Counted from the first letter of the stretch, positions 1 through 5,560 are shown. The stretch is DNA of 6,117 nt from Sporosarcina sp. (GCA_029263945.1 JARIDM010000267.1:1-6117), one strand, 5' to 3'. Notes: generated from the letters alone by a model not told the origin. Program-made: numbers and translations.

Positions 1-1
1 A

Positions 2-97
2 CTTATAAATACCATCATTTCTAAAAAGCAACTACAATTATTTTATTTCCCCACTTGACTTTTTATAGCTGGTCTTTTTACAATCTTAGGATTTGTA
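2..97 (+). pseudogene. Upstream in-frame remnant of the PH-like membrane protein gene, interrupted by TGA
   Basis: The reading frame of the gene starting at 98 stays open upstream to the window edge except for one TGA at 56-58. Before the stop it reads LINTIISKKQLQLFYFPT, and after it LFIAGLFTILGFV, running directly into the methionine at 98. The part after the stop is a hydrophobic segment that would pair with the membrane segment at residues 7-24 of the downstream ORF. Together they make the two-helix hairpin common in small Bacillales membrane proteins with a soluble PH-like tail. No ATG, GTG or TTG lies in frame between 59 and 97. The simplest inference is that a tryptophan or other sense codon mutated to TGA, making the 5' half a remnant. 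A sequencing error, or a normal short gene with coincidental upstream coding-like sequence, is also possible. Confidence 0.45.
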
Positions 98-526
98 ATG
101 AAAGAGACGGAAATGGCACTTGTATTTGGTTGTTTTGCACTTATACTTTTAGGTGTGACGCTCCTATTAAGGCACTCACTTAATATTTCTTATGAAGAGA
201 ATACTGAGTATTTTATTATGAGCACTGGAAATAAAGAACACCAAGTATTTTATGAAAATATCATTGATTGGCAACCTGGTTATAATGAAATTAAAATTCT
301 AGATGAGACCAAACGAGACCAGAAATACATTCGAGTAAATATTAAAATTTTCAAACCAGAGATTTTACTGCGAAAAATTGCTGATAGGGCAGTGGAAGAA
401 AAATTCACCAACTTGAGTGAAACGTCCACAATAGATCCATACAGAAAAAACGAAACAGTCAATTATATAGTTAATCAAAAGTATGGCTATTTGCTAGAAG
501 ACGATATGGAAAATAGTGAAAAATAA
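98..526 (+). CDS. Small membrane-anchored protein, PH-like (bacterial PH domain type), possibly the 3' part of a disrupted gene
   Basis: The product is 142 residues. Residues 7-24 form one hydrophobic membrane segment. A soluble domain of about residues 30-95 follows, with alternating beta-type stretches (YFIMSTG, HQVFYENIIDW, NEIKILDE, KYIRVNIKIF) and then a helix (LLRKIADRAVEEKF). This order resembles the small 'two transmembrane helices plus PH-like fold' proteins of Firmicutes; the assignment is by pattern, with no catalytic motif. The C-terminal 40 residues are polar and acidic. The ATG at 98 has a modest AGGA (88-91) six bases upstream, so translation from here is feasible. However, the frame continues upstream through another hydrophobic segment to a TGA at 56-58, so the native protein may have been longer. 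The next ORF starts 19 bases downstream in the same frame. Function is unknown. Confidence 0.6.
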   Translation: MKETEMALVFGCFALILLGVTLLLRHSLNISYEENTEYFIMSTGNKEHQVFYENIIDWQPGYNEIKILDETKRDQKYIRVNIKIFKPEILLRKIADRAVEEKFTNLSETSTIDPYRKNETVNYIVNQKYGYLLEDDMENSEK

Positions 527-544
527 TTACATCCGAGCGTAAAA

Positions 545-838
545 ATGGATAATCATAACGTTAAATTTTGGAGAAGGATTATTACTAACCTTGATGGCAT
601 TGCTATTGCGGGGCTGAGCTTATCGTTTGAAATGATCCAATATATCTTTTCGATTGGCGGAACAGATGTTACCGATTTAATCGGAAATACGCTTGGCGGC
701 GCAATTGGAATAAGCGTATATTTTGTACTTCACAAAATCTTTAACACAAAAACAACTAAAGTTTTGAATGTCCTCGCGTTAATGGGTACAGTTTTCGTTG
801 TCGGTTTACTTGCGTTATTCGTATTTGTAAATCATTAA
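545..838 (+). CDS. VanZ-like membrane protein, N-terminally truncated
   Basis: The product is 97 residues and carries the C-terminal half of the VanZ-like domain. The family hallmarks are visible: an acidic residue and glutamine in a membrane helix (FEMIQ, E29 and Q32), then a short G-x-T-D-x-x-D loop (D41, D44), then the N-T-x-G-G helix (N48-G52). Hydrophobic segments lie at about 17-36, 45-63 and 73-95. Full VanZ-like proteins are usually about 150-200 residues, with two further N-terminal helices. Those are absent here, because the sequence upstream is the end of another gene. The ATG at 545 has only a weak GAG (535-537) as a possible Shine-Dalgarno site, with no in-frame alternative before the stop at 524-526. 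VanZ of enterococci gives low-level teicoplanin resistance, but most family members have no known role. A non-functional remnant or a minimal variant are both possible. Confidence 0.65.
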   Translation: MDNHNVKFWRRIITNLDGIAIAGLSLSFEMIQYIFSIGGTDVTDLIGNTLGGAIGISVYFVLHKIFNTKTTKVLNVLALMGTVFVVGLLALFVFVNH

Positions 839-1056
839 GCTATCCCAAAATTGGTGGATCATTATAATTTCTCTCCTATGAGAATAAGTCTAACCTGCAA
901 ATTCGTCCGTTTAGCAGCAACAATGAAGAGGCTAAGACCATTATGGTTATAGTCTCTTTTTCTGTTTTGTACATTTGGCAATTTTGAAAGATCGCAGTTA
1001 GATCCATAGGTTTTATTTTGAAAAATTAAAAATGCTCGCCAACGTTTAAAAAAGGG
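839..1056. other. Gene-free stretch between the VanZ-like gene and the operon promoter
   Basis: Apart from the hairpin at 926-963, nothing convincing is present. A 66-codon open frame on the minus strand (862-1062) has no recognisable domain. It runs across the terminator and into the operon promoter and operator, so it is not called. Together with 1057-1142 this is a gap of about 300 bases that holds the terminator, the MerR promoter and the merR leader. Confidence 0.6.
926..963 (+). terminator. Rho-independent terminator candidate downstream of the VanZ-like gene
   Basis: Arms 926-939 (AAGAGGCTAAGACC) and 945-958 (GGTTATAGTCTCTT) pair over 13 of 14 positions, including two G-U pairs and one A-A mismatch, around a five-base loop. 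A T-rich run with one C (957-963) follows. This fits a + strand terminator separating the left gene pair from the regulated operon. It lies 88 bases after the VanZ-like stop, rather far for a dedicated terminator. The rest of the 839-1142 gap shows no convincing gene. Confidence 0.5.
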
Positions 1057-1087
1057 TTGCACTTAACGTTAACGTCAATGGTAAAGT
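1057..1087 (+). promoter_or_regulatory. MerR-type promoter of the merR-ligase-dehydrogenase operon
   Basis: A -35 candidate TTGCAC (1057-1062) and a -10 candidate TAAAGT (1082-1087) are separated by 19 bases. Both boxes are imperfect: 3 of 6 for the -35 and 4 of 6 for the -10 against the sigma-A consensus. The over-long 19-base spacer is the known hallmark of promoters controlled by MerR-family proteins, which twist the spacer DNA to align the boxes. A palindrome fills the spacer. The regulator gene begins 55 bases downstream of the -10, so autoregulation of the whole operon is the natural inference. The start of transcription has not been measured. Confidence 0.6.
1063..1078 (+). promoter_or_regulatory. 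Palindromic operator for the MerR-family regulator
   Basis: The sequence TTAACGTTAACGTCAA is palindromic at 14 of 16 positions, with a perfect ten-base core ACGTTAACGT. It occupies the 19-base promoter spacer, exactly where MerR-family dimers bind. The ACGTTAACGT-like core resembles the ACGT-containing operators known for MerR regulators of acyl-CoA and branched-chain amino acid catabolism (LiuR type). That resemblance is from memory of the family, not from a search. Confidence 0.6.
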
Positions 1088-1099
1088 GAGGATATCGTT

Positions 1100-1123
1100 C
1101 GATCGGATCGGTTGAATATTCAA
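1100..1123 (+). repeat. Two perfect palindromes in the merR leader
   Basis: CGATCGGATCG (1100-1110) and TTGAATATTCAA (1112-1123) are both perfectly palindromic and almost adjacent. They lie downstream of the predicted -10 box and upstream of the ribosome site. They could be further protein binding sites or small leader hairpins. Confidence 0.4.
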
Positions 1124-1131
1124 ATAATAAT

Positions 1132-1137
1132 AGGAGG
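1132..1137 (+). promoter_or_regulatory. Ribosome binding site of the merR gene
   Basis: A perfect AGGAGG lies five bases before GTG at 1143. It decides in favour of this non-ATG start, which also gives the usual short N-terminus before the helix-turn-helix. Confidence 0.85.
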
Positions 1138-1142
1138 TTGCT

Positions 1143-1511
1143 GTGAAGGATATTACTGCACTTGCTCAAGCATACAATGTGACGACTCGTACCATCCGTT
1201 ACTATGAAGAGTTGGGATTATTGAAGCCGGAAAGAACAGTAGGTAATAAAAGAATTTACCCAAAATCAGAAGTCGTTAAAATGAAGCTTATCGTTCGGGG
1301 GAAGAAATACGGCTTCACACTCGATGAGATTAAGGAGATGATTCTGCTAATTGATAAAGATCGAACAGGTAAACAGCAATTACAAAGAACCGTATCGTTT
1401 GGGCAAGAGAAAATTTTACAAGTCGAGGGAAAAATCCAAGAACTACAAGAAATGAAAGAGGAAATGGAACAGTTGCTTGTTGAATTCGAAGGGAAATTAA
1501 AACAACAATAA
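1143..1511 (+). CDS. MerR-family transcriptional regulator
   Basis: The product is 122 residues, a typical length for small MerR regulators. The N-terminal winged helix-turn-helix (about 2-50) shows the family pattern: ITALAQAYNVTTRTIRYYEELGLL, split as helix (3-11), turn, recognition helix (14-23) with the conserved R-Y-Y-E, and a wing around GNKRIYP (34-40). A second DNA-binding helix pair follows (GFTLDEIKEMI, 57-67). Residues about 78-122 are a charged heptad-like coiled coil for dimerisation. There is no cysteine in the protein, so metal or thiol sensing as in MerR, CueR or SoxR is unlikely. No effector domain is present beyond the coiled coil. The gene starts with GTG and is first in an operon with the acyl-CoA ligase and dehydrogenase. 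It most likely represses, and on ligand binding activates, its own promoter in response to an acyl-CoA or related metabolite. The effector is inference. Confidence 0.9.
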   Translation: MKDITALAQAYNVTTRTIRYYEELGLLKPERTVGNKRIYPKSEVVKMKLIVRGKKYGFTLDEIKEMILLIDKDRTGKQQLQRTVSFGQEKILQVEGKIQELQEMKEEMEQLLVEFEGKLKQQ

Positions 1512-1516
1512 GGGGG
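1511..1516 (+). promoter_or_regulatory. Ribosome binding site of the acyl-CoA ligase gene
   Basis: AGGGGG begins on the last base of the merR stop codon and lies nine bases before the TTG at 1526. It supports the TTG start and tight translational linkage with the regulator. Confidence 0.7.
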
Positions 1517-1525
1517 AAATCAAAG

Positions 1526-3040
1526 TTGAACAGTTCACAATTGTTGGCAATTAACGCAAGAAAGTATCCACAAACAGAAGCGGTTATCGGAATGGGGAAT
1601 CGGTATACGTATGAAACACTAGACCAATTGGTGAACCGGTTTGCACAGGGTCTTCTACAAAACGGGATTACGGAAGGAGACAAAGCAGTTGTTTACATGC
1701 CGAACGTACCTGAATTTGTCATCGCTTATTTTGCAGTTCAACGAATCGGTGCAATCGTTGTACCCATCAATGCAAAAATGACGGTTTCTGAAGTTGAATA
1801 TGTTTTAGAGAATTCTGAAGCGAAAATATTCATTGCGCATGAGTTATTGTTTGGGGCGGTGGAAAAGTTATCAACCAAAACTTTACGCATCAAAACAGGA
1901 GAGGCAACTAAAAATTGGCTCGCCTTCAATTCTTTGCTTGTGGACGATAATACGCCAATTGAATGTAATTTACCAGAATCAGCGCATTCAACGATTTTGT
2001 ACACATCAGGAACAACAGGTAAACCAAAAGGTGTCTTGTTTAGCTACAAAAATATTTTGACAGTCGCACAAATGATTTGTATCGAAATGGAGATGAAACC
2101 TGAAAGCCGACTGCTCTTGATGATGCCACTTAGTCATTCTGCACCGCTTCATTTGTTTTTCTTAGCAGGTCTTGTAGTGGGGGCAACTGCAGTACTAACG
2201 CCTACATTTACACCTAAACTTTTACTGGAAACGGTGGAACAAGAAAAAACGACGCATTTCTTTGGCGCACCAGTTGCTTATTTGTTAACAGCAAAGCATC
2301 CGAAAATGGAGCAGACAGATCTATCGTCGATGAAATGGTGGATTTACGGCGGTGCACCTTTATCAAAACCAGAAGTTGAATTTGTCCAGCAGCAATTTAA
2401 AACAGATAACCTTGTTTGCGTATATGGCCTGACAGAAGCAGGTCCAAATGGGACAGTGTTAACTGGTCCAGAGCACGCAACAAAAGCAGGCAGTATCGGG
2501 AAACGGGCAGCGCTCCATGCTGAAGTTATGATTGCGAATGAATACGGAGAAGCAGTTCAACCAGGTGAAGTTGGTGAGATTTACTTGCGCGGGGAAGGCA
2601 ATATGATTGGTTACTATAATAACGAGGAAGCGACAAAAGAAACGTTTAGTGGTGACTGGCTTAAAACAGGGGATTTAGCAAAAGTCGATGAGGATGGATT
2701 TATCTGGGTGGTTGATCGGAAAAAGGATTTAATCATTTCTGGGGGCGTTAATATCTATCCGAAAGAAGTCGAAGAAGTTCTTCTTACGCATCCAACAATT
2801 CATGAAGTTGCGGTCGTAGGTGTGCCACATCCCGAGTGGGGGGAAACGGTCAAAGCTTATTTTGCAGCGAGTGAACCGCTAGATATAAATACGATTAAAT
2901 CATTTGCAGCAGCTCAGTTAGCGGATTATAAAGTCCCACGTCTATTTGAACAAGTTGAGGCATTGCCACGCAATACGTCTGGCAAAATATTAAAACAGCC
3001 GTTAAGGGAGAGGGATACAAGTGGTCTTACAACAAGCTGA
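1526..3040 (+). CDS. Class I acyl-CoA / acyl-acid ligase (AMP-forming, ANL superfamily)
   Basis: The product is 504 residues, the usual full length for a medium/long-chain fatty acid-CoA ligase of the LcfB/FadD type. It activates a carboxylate with ATP to an acyl-AMP and transfers it to CoA in the cytoplasm. All core motifs are present: the phosphate-binding loop TILYTSGTTGKPKGV (156-170), the GGAPLS loop (275-280), YGLTE (300-304), the adenosine-binding TGD (D383), the hinge region DRKKDLIISGG (397-407, with R398), and the C-terminal PRNTSGK with the catalytic lysine K487. It starts with TTG supported by AGGGGG. The end overlaps the dehydrogenase gene by 20 bases, so the two are probably translationally coupled and made in similar amounts. 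The substrate is not determined by the motifs; a fatty, branched-chain or aromatic acid, or a methylthio acid as for DmdB, are all possible. The enzyme class is certain; the substrate is not. Confidence 0.93.
   Translation: MNSSQLLAINARKYPQTEAVIGMGNRYTYETLDQLVNRFAQGLLQNGITEGDKAVVYMPNVPEFVIAYFAVQRIGAIVVPINAKMTVSEVEYVLENSEAKIFIAHELLFGAVEKLSTKTLRIKTGEATKNWLAFNSLLVDDNTPIECNLPESAHSTILYTSGTTGKPKGVLFSYKNILTVAQMICIEMEMKPESRLLLMMPLSHSAPLHLFFLAGLVVGATAVLTPTFTPKLLLETVEQEKTTHFFGAPVAYLLTAKHPKMEQTDLSSMKWWIYGGAPLSKPEVEFVQQQFKTDNLVCVYGLTEAGPNGTVLTGPEHATKAGSIGKRAALHAEVMIANEYGEAVQPGEVGEIYLRGEGNMIGYYNNEEATKETFSGDWLKTGDLAKVDEDGFIWVVDRKKDLIISGGVNIYPKEVEEVLLTHPTIHEVAVVGVPHPEWGETVKAYFAASEPLDINTIKSFAAAQLADYKVPRLFEQVEALPRNTSGKILKQPLRERDTSGLTTS
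3005..3014 (+). promoter_or_regulatory. Ribosome binding site of the dehydrogenase gene, inside the ligase gene
   Basis: The purine run AGGGAGAGGG sits within the last codons of the ligase gene, six bases before the GTG at 3021. It supports the overlapping GTG start in another frame. Confidence 0.7.
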
Positions 3041-4691
3041 AAAAGAAGCATTGCTGAACTTTTTTGAAGGAGACGAGACCTTACAAATTCTTTTAAAAGA
3101 AACACTCTCAGAAGAATTTTATAATTACGCGCATAAAGAACTAATGTCATTTGGAAAGTTAGTCGCGAATGAAATTGACGAACGTGCACGTCATACAGAC
3201 CGGGAAGGCCAACCTCGATTGGAAAAGTATGACCAATATGGGGACGATGTTTCGACTATCTGGGTTAATGAAGGCTATAAAAAAACCGTTGCAGAAACTT
3301 ATCAAACGGGGATTGTAGGCTATGTGCATAAAGAAATTCCCGAACTTGGTCACAAAGGAAATTATGTTTACAGCTTTGCACAGGGCTATTTATTGTCACA
3401 AGCGGAGCCAGGCTTCCACTGTCCAGTAACGTTAACACAGGCGACTGCTTATTTACTCGACCACTATGCGAGTGATGAAGTACGAGAAAAGTTTTTACCG
3501 CATGTGTGTGCAACAGGAGACATCCCTTTATTTGAAGGCGCAACTTTTTTAACGGAAAGACAAGGCGGTTCTGATGTCGGAGCCAATCTTGTTGAAGCTG
3601 TTGCAGATGGCGAAAACTACAGGTTATACGGAGAAAAGTATTTTGCTTCAAACGTCGGGATGTGCGGTGTCGCGATGGTGCTTGCAAGAAAAGAAGACGC
3701 AATGAGTGGTTCGCGTGGGTTAAGTTTATTCGCTGTCCCGTGGCATAAAGAGGACGGAACACTAAACGGCATTCAAGTTCGTCGATTAAAAGATAAACTC
3801 GGTGTTCGTGCTGTGCCGTCTGGTGAAGTGGAGTTTGACGGTGCAAAGGCCTATCTTGTTGGTGATCCAACCAAGGGATTCTATTACATGATGGAAGCAT
3901 TGAACTTATCGCGTATTTGTAATGCGGTGGCCTCGCTTGGAATTATGCGTCGTGCGTTAAACGAAGCAACTATGTACGCAGAACGTCGCAACGCATTTGG
4001 ACAACGATTAACAGCCTTTCCAATGATCCGTGAAACGCTATCAACACTAAAAGCAAAACTGGAAATTGAGCTAGTGACTGTATTTGATATGGCGAATGGA
4101 TACGATAAAGTAACTGCAGGGAACGCGACAGATCAGGAAATTATCTTGAACCGTTTAAAAATTGCTTTGCTGAAAAAAGAAGCGGCGGAACAGGCCATTC
4201 ATTTTACACATGAAGCAATTGAGATGCATGGTGGAAATGGCTATATTGAGGATTTTGTCACACCACGTCTCCTAAGAGATGCACAAGTGCTGACAGTATG
4301 GGAAGGAACTGCCAACATTTTGGGGATGGAGCTCGTTCGTTTGGTGAATAAATACGATGCACACACGTTATTTATTGCCGAATTAACAGCGCGTTTAACA
4401 AATTTACCAGAAAGTAAGTGGAAAAACATTTTGACGAACGTCTTGGTTAAAGTGACAAGGAACCTTACAGCATTTTCTAAGTTGGCATCTGATCAACAAA
4501 CGATTGAAGCAAAGCAGTTAATGGAGGAAATGGTGGTTCTTTATGAAGGGGTTGTCGCACTTGAATGGTCGACAACTCATGGTGGACGATATAAACAGTT
4601 GATGGAAATATTTATCCAAATGAACTGGATTGAAAGAGAAGTTGGGGAATCAAAAAGCAGTGTCGTCTATTTTGAAGACTTATTTCATTGA
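3021..4691 (+). CDS. Acyl-CoA dehydrogenase family protein, AidB-like
   Basis: The product is 556 residues, much longer than the roughly 380 of classical acyl-CoA dehydrogenases and close to the AidB length of about 540. An N-terminal helical extension (1-165) includes the AidB-like YDQYGDD (70-76). The FAD-binding middle part holds FLTERQGGSDVGAN (176-189), matching the AidB T-E-x-Q-G-G-S-D-V pattern, then GEKYFAS and RRLKDKLGVRAVPSGEVEF (254-272). The C-terminal helical domain contains RRNAFGQRL, MHGGNGYIED (402-411), RDAQ (419-422) and VWEGTANI with the catalytic-base glutamate E428. A helical tail of about 120 residues follows. With the Glu present and a co-transcribed CoA ligase, the expected reaction is alpha-beta desaturation of an acyl-CoA with electrons passed to ETF. 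E. coli AidB is linked to alkylation response and binds DNA, but the context here argues for catabolism. DmdC-type or other long-chain dehydrogenases are alternatives. Confidence 0.88.
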   Translation: MVLQQAEKEALLNFFEGDETLQILLKETLSEEFYNYAHKELMSFGKLVANEIDERARHTDREGQPRLEKYDQYGDDVSTIWVNEGYKKTVAETYQTGIVGYVHKEIPELGHKGNYVYSFAQGYLLSQAEPGFHCPVTLTQATAYLLDHYASDEVREKFLPHVCATGDIPLFEGATFLTERQGGSDVGANLVEAVADGENYRLYGEKYFASNVGMCGVAMVLARKEDAMSGSRGLSLFAVPWHKEDGTLNGIQVRRLKDKLGVRAVPSGEVEFDGAKAYLVGDPTKGFYYMMEALNLSRICNAVASLGIMRRALNEATMYAERRNAFGQRLTAFPMIRETLSTLKAKLEIELVTVFDMANGYDKVTAGNATDQEIILNRLKIALLKKEAAEQAIHFTHEAIEMHGGNGYIEDFVTPRLLRDAQVLTVWEGTANILGMELVRLVNKYDAHTLFIAELTARLTNLPESKWKNILTNVLVKVTRNLTAFSKLASDQQTIEAKQLMEEMVVLYEGVVALEWSTTHGGRYKQLMEIFIQMNWIEREVGESKSSVVYFEDLFH

Positions 4692-4703
4692 GTCAACGTC
4701 ATT

Positions 4704-4731
4704 TTGCCCTTGAGCAACTTCTAAGAGGCAA
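4704..4731 (+). other. Weak hairpin just after the dehydrogenase gene
   Basis: TTGCCCTT (4704-4711) can pair with AAGAGGCAA (4723-4731) as an eight-pair stem with one bulged A and an 11-base loop. It begins 13 bases after the dehydrogenase stop. The following CCTTTC is a poor U-tract, so termination here would be weak. It may only protect the 3' end, or be chance. Confidence 0.2.
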
Positions 4732-4763
4732 CCTTTCACTTGAGCGTGACTGAACTCGACTAT

Positions 4764-4794
4764 AGGTTATTGTGGTGTGATAACAATAAAACCT
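4764..4794 (+). repeat. Inverted repeat resembling a LacI-type operator
   Basis: AGGTTATTGT (4764-4773) faces ACAATAAAACCT (4783-4794). The inner arms TTATTGT and ACAATAA match perfectly across a nine-base gap. The core ATTGTG-N4-GATAACAAT has the same bases and spacing as the conserved parts of the E. coli lacO1 operator. It lies between the dehydrogenase stop and the terminator at 4823, with no LacI-family gene in view. It could be an operator, a hairpin in the operon's 3' untranslated region, or coincidence. Confidence 0.35.
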
Positions 4795-4822
4795 TAGGTT
4801 GAAATTAATTGAATAGAGGTGG

Positions 4823-4861
4823 AAAAGCATTCTTAGAAGGGAATTCTAGGGATGCTTTTTG
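4823..4861 (+). terminator. Strong Rho-independent terminator of the operon
   Basis: Arms 4823-4838 (AAAAGCATTCTTAGAA) and 4844-4859 (TTCTAGGGATGCTTTT) pair over all 16 positions, with two G-U pairs, around the loop GGGAA. A run of five T (4856-4860) ends the hairpin. The 5' arm begins with four A, so it could also stop transcription coming from the right, although no minus-strand gene is seen there. It lies 131 bases after the dehydrogenase stop and separates the operon from the gene at 4940. Confidence 0.85.
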
Positions 4862-4927
4862 TTCGAGAAATTGTGAAGGACTATTCAATCATTTGTCGAA
4901 TAACAAAGAAAGTTAAATTTTACTTAT

Positions 4928-4932
4928 GGAGG
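4928..4932 (+). promoter_or_regulatory. Ribosome binding site for the TTG start at 4940
   Basis: GGAGG lies seven bases before TTG 4940. A second, in-frame ATG at 4964 has its own purine-rich AGAGGA (4951-4956), so two starts eight codons apart are possible. The stronger site favours the TTG. Confidence 0.6.
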
Positions 4933-4939
4933 TTTTACC

Positions 4940-5560
4940 TTGAATATAGAAGAGGAAAGACATATGGCTATAGCGATTCCCAAGTTACGTAAAAAAGAAC
5001 TTGTGTCAAAGTTATCAGTTGCTGAGCAAACAGAATTAGATAAAATGATCAGAAGACGAGTCGAAAATGACATTGACATGGAAAGGATGCAATATGCGGA
5101 CCAAGTCAGGTTAAATGCGCTACGCAATTATGGCTTTGTTGATACGACTCCAAAAGTATCTATTTTTCAAAAGATGCTAAGTAAAGAAAATCCAACTGAA
5201 TACCGCATCCAATTTGCGGATGAAACAAAAGATGTTGCAACTTATGACATGGATTTCAATACGGCAATCCTTTTAAGAGAAGTGGTGGAGGATGTTGGTT
5301 TAGGATTGGATTGGCCCAAGATGCTGCCTGTCGATGATGGCATGTGGTATACAGATCCATTAGAAACGTACGAAAAAGAATGGTTTGAAGCTTTCCCAGA
5401 TCCAATCTACTGTATAGGAAAGTTGAATGAAGCAGGTAGTTTAAAAGAAAAAGCAGCGGCACAAGGGGATGATATATTTCAGGTGATTGGGTGGCTCGAA
5501 AAGTACTGGACAGCTGGCTATCAAATTTTCGCCGACATCGATCCTGAAATAGAAGATTAA
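4940..5560 (+). CDS. Uncharacterised soluble protein of 206 residues
   Basis: No family was recognised. The product is a cytoplasmic-looking protein with no signal peptide or membrane segment. Residues 1-60 are highly charged and mostly helical, with a basic patch (KLRKK, 15-19; IRRR, 37-40). The middle (about 70-115) looks like mixed alpha/beta. The C-terminal half is rich in Asp, Glu, Trp and Tyr (DWPKMLPVDDGMWYTDP at 123-139, and KYWTAGYQIFADIDPEIED at the very end), giving an acidic tail. The TTG start is chosen for its GGAGG; starting at ATG 4964 would remove eight residues. It lies alone between the strong terminator and the membrane protein gene at 5727, so it is probably transcribed by itself. 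No clear promoter was seen; TTGTCG (4893-4898) with TAAATT (4914-4919) has only a 15-base spacer. Codon use and a good ribosome site argue that it is a real gene. Confidence 0.75.
   Translation: MNIEEERHMAIAIPKLRKKELVSKLSVAEQTELDKMIRRRVENDIDMERMQYADQVRLNALRNYGFVDTTPKVSIFQKMLSKENPTEYRIQFADETKDVATYDMDFNTAILLREVVEDVGLGLDWPKMLPVDDGMWYTDPLETYEKEWFEAFPDPIYCIGKLNEAGSLKEKAAAQGDDIFQVIGWLEKYWTAGYQIFADIDPEIED

Noticed and set aside
862..1062. 66-codon open frame on the minus strand in the gene-free gap
   Set aside because: It crosses the hairpin terminator and ends within the operon promoter, has no recognisable domain, and its start has no convincing ribosome binding site.
1143..1511. Metal- or redox-sensing role for the MerR protein
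   Set aside because: The protein has no cysteine, and the operon encodes acyl-CoA enzymes rather than metal export or detoxification.
1330..1683. 117-codon minus-strand frame across the merR-ligase junction
   Set aside because: It overlaps two well-supported + strand genes and their ribosome site, and shows no recognisable motif.
3265..3900. Long open frame of 211 codons on the minus strand inside the dehydrogenase gene
   Set aside because: It is rich in Leu, Arg, His and Gln with no domain, as expected for the antisense of a conserved coding region. The + strand protein has clear family motifs throughout.
3021..4691. Annotation as a DNA alkylation repair protein (AidB)
   Set aside because: Similarity to AidB is real, but co-transcription with a CoA ligase and a MerR regulator and the intact catalytic glutamate fit acyl-CoA metabolism better.
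4688..4704. A second MerR operator at the end of the dehydrogenase gene (GTCAACGTCATTTTG resembles half of the promoter operator)
   Set aside because: Only one half-site is present, it is not palindromic, and no promoter boxes flank it.
4709..4745. Direct repeat CTTGAGC at 4709-4715 and 4739-4745
   Set aside because: Only two seven-base copies 30 bases apart, with no further unit; chance is a sufficient explanation.
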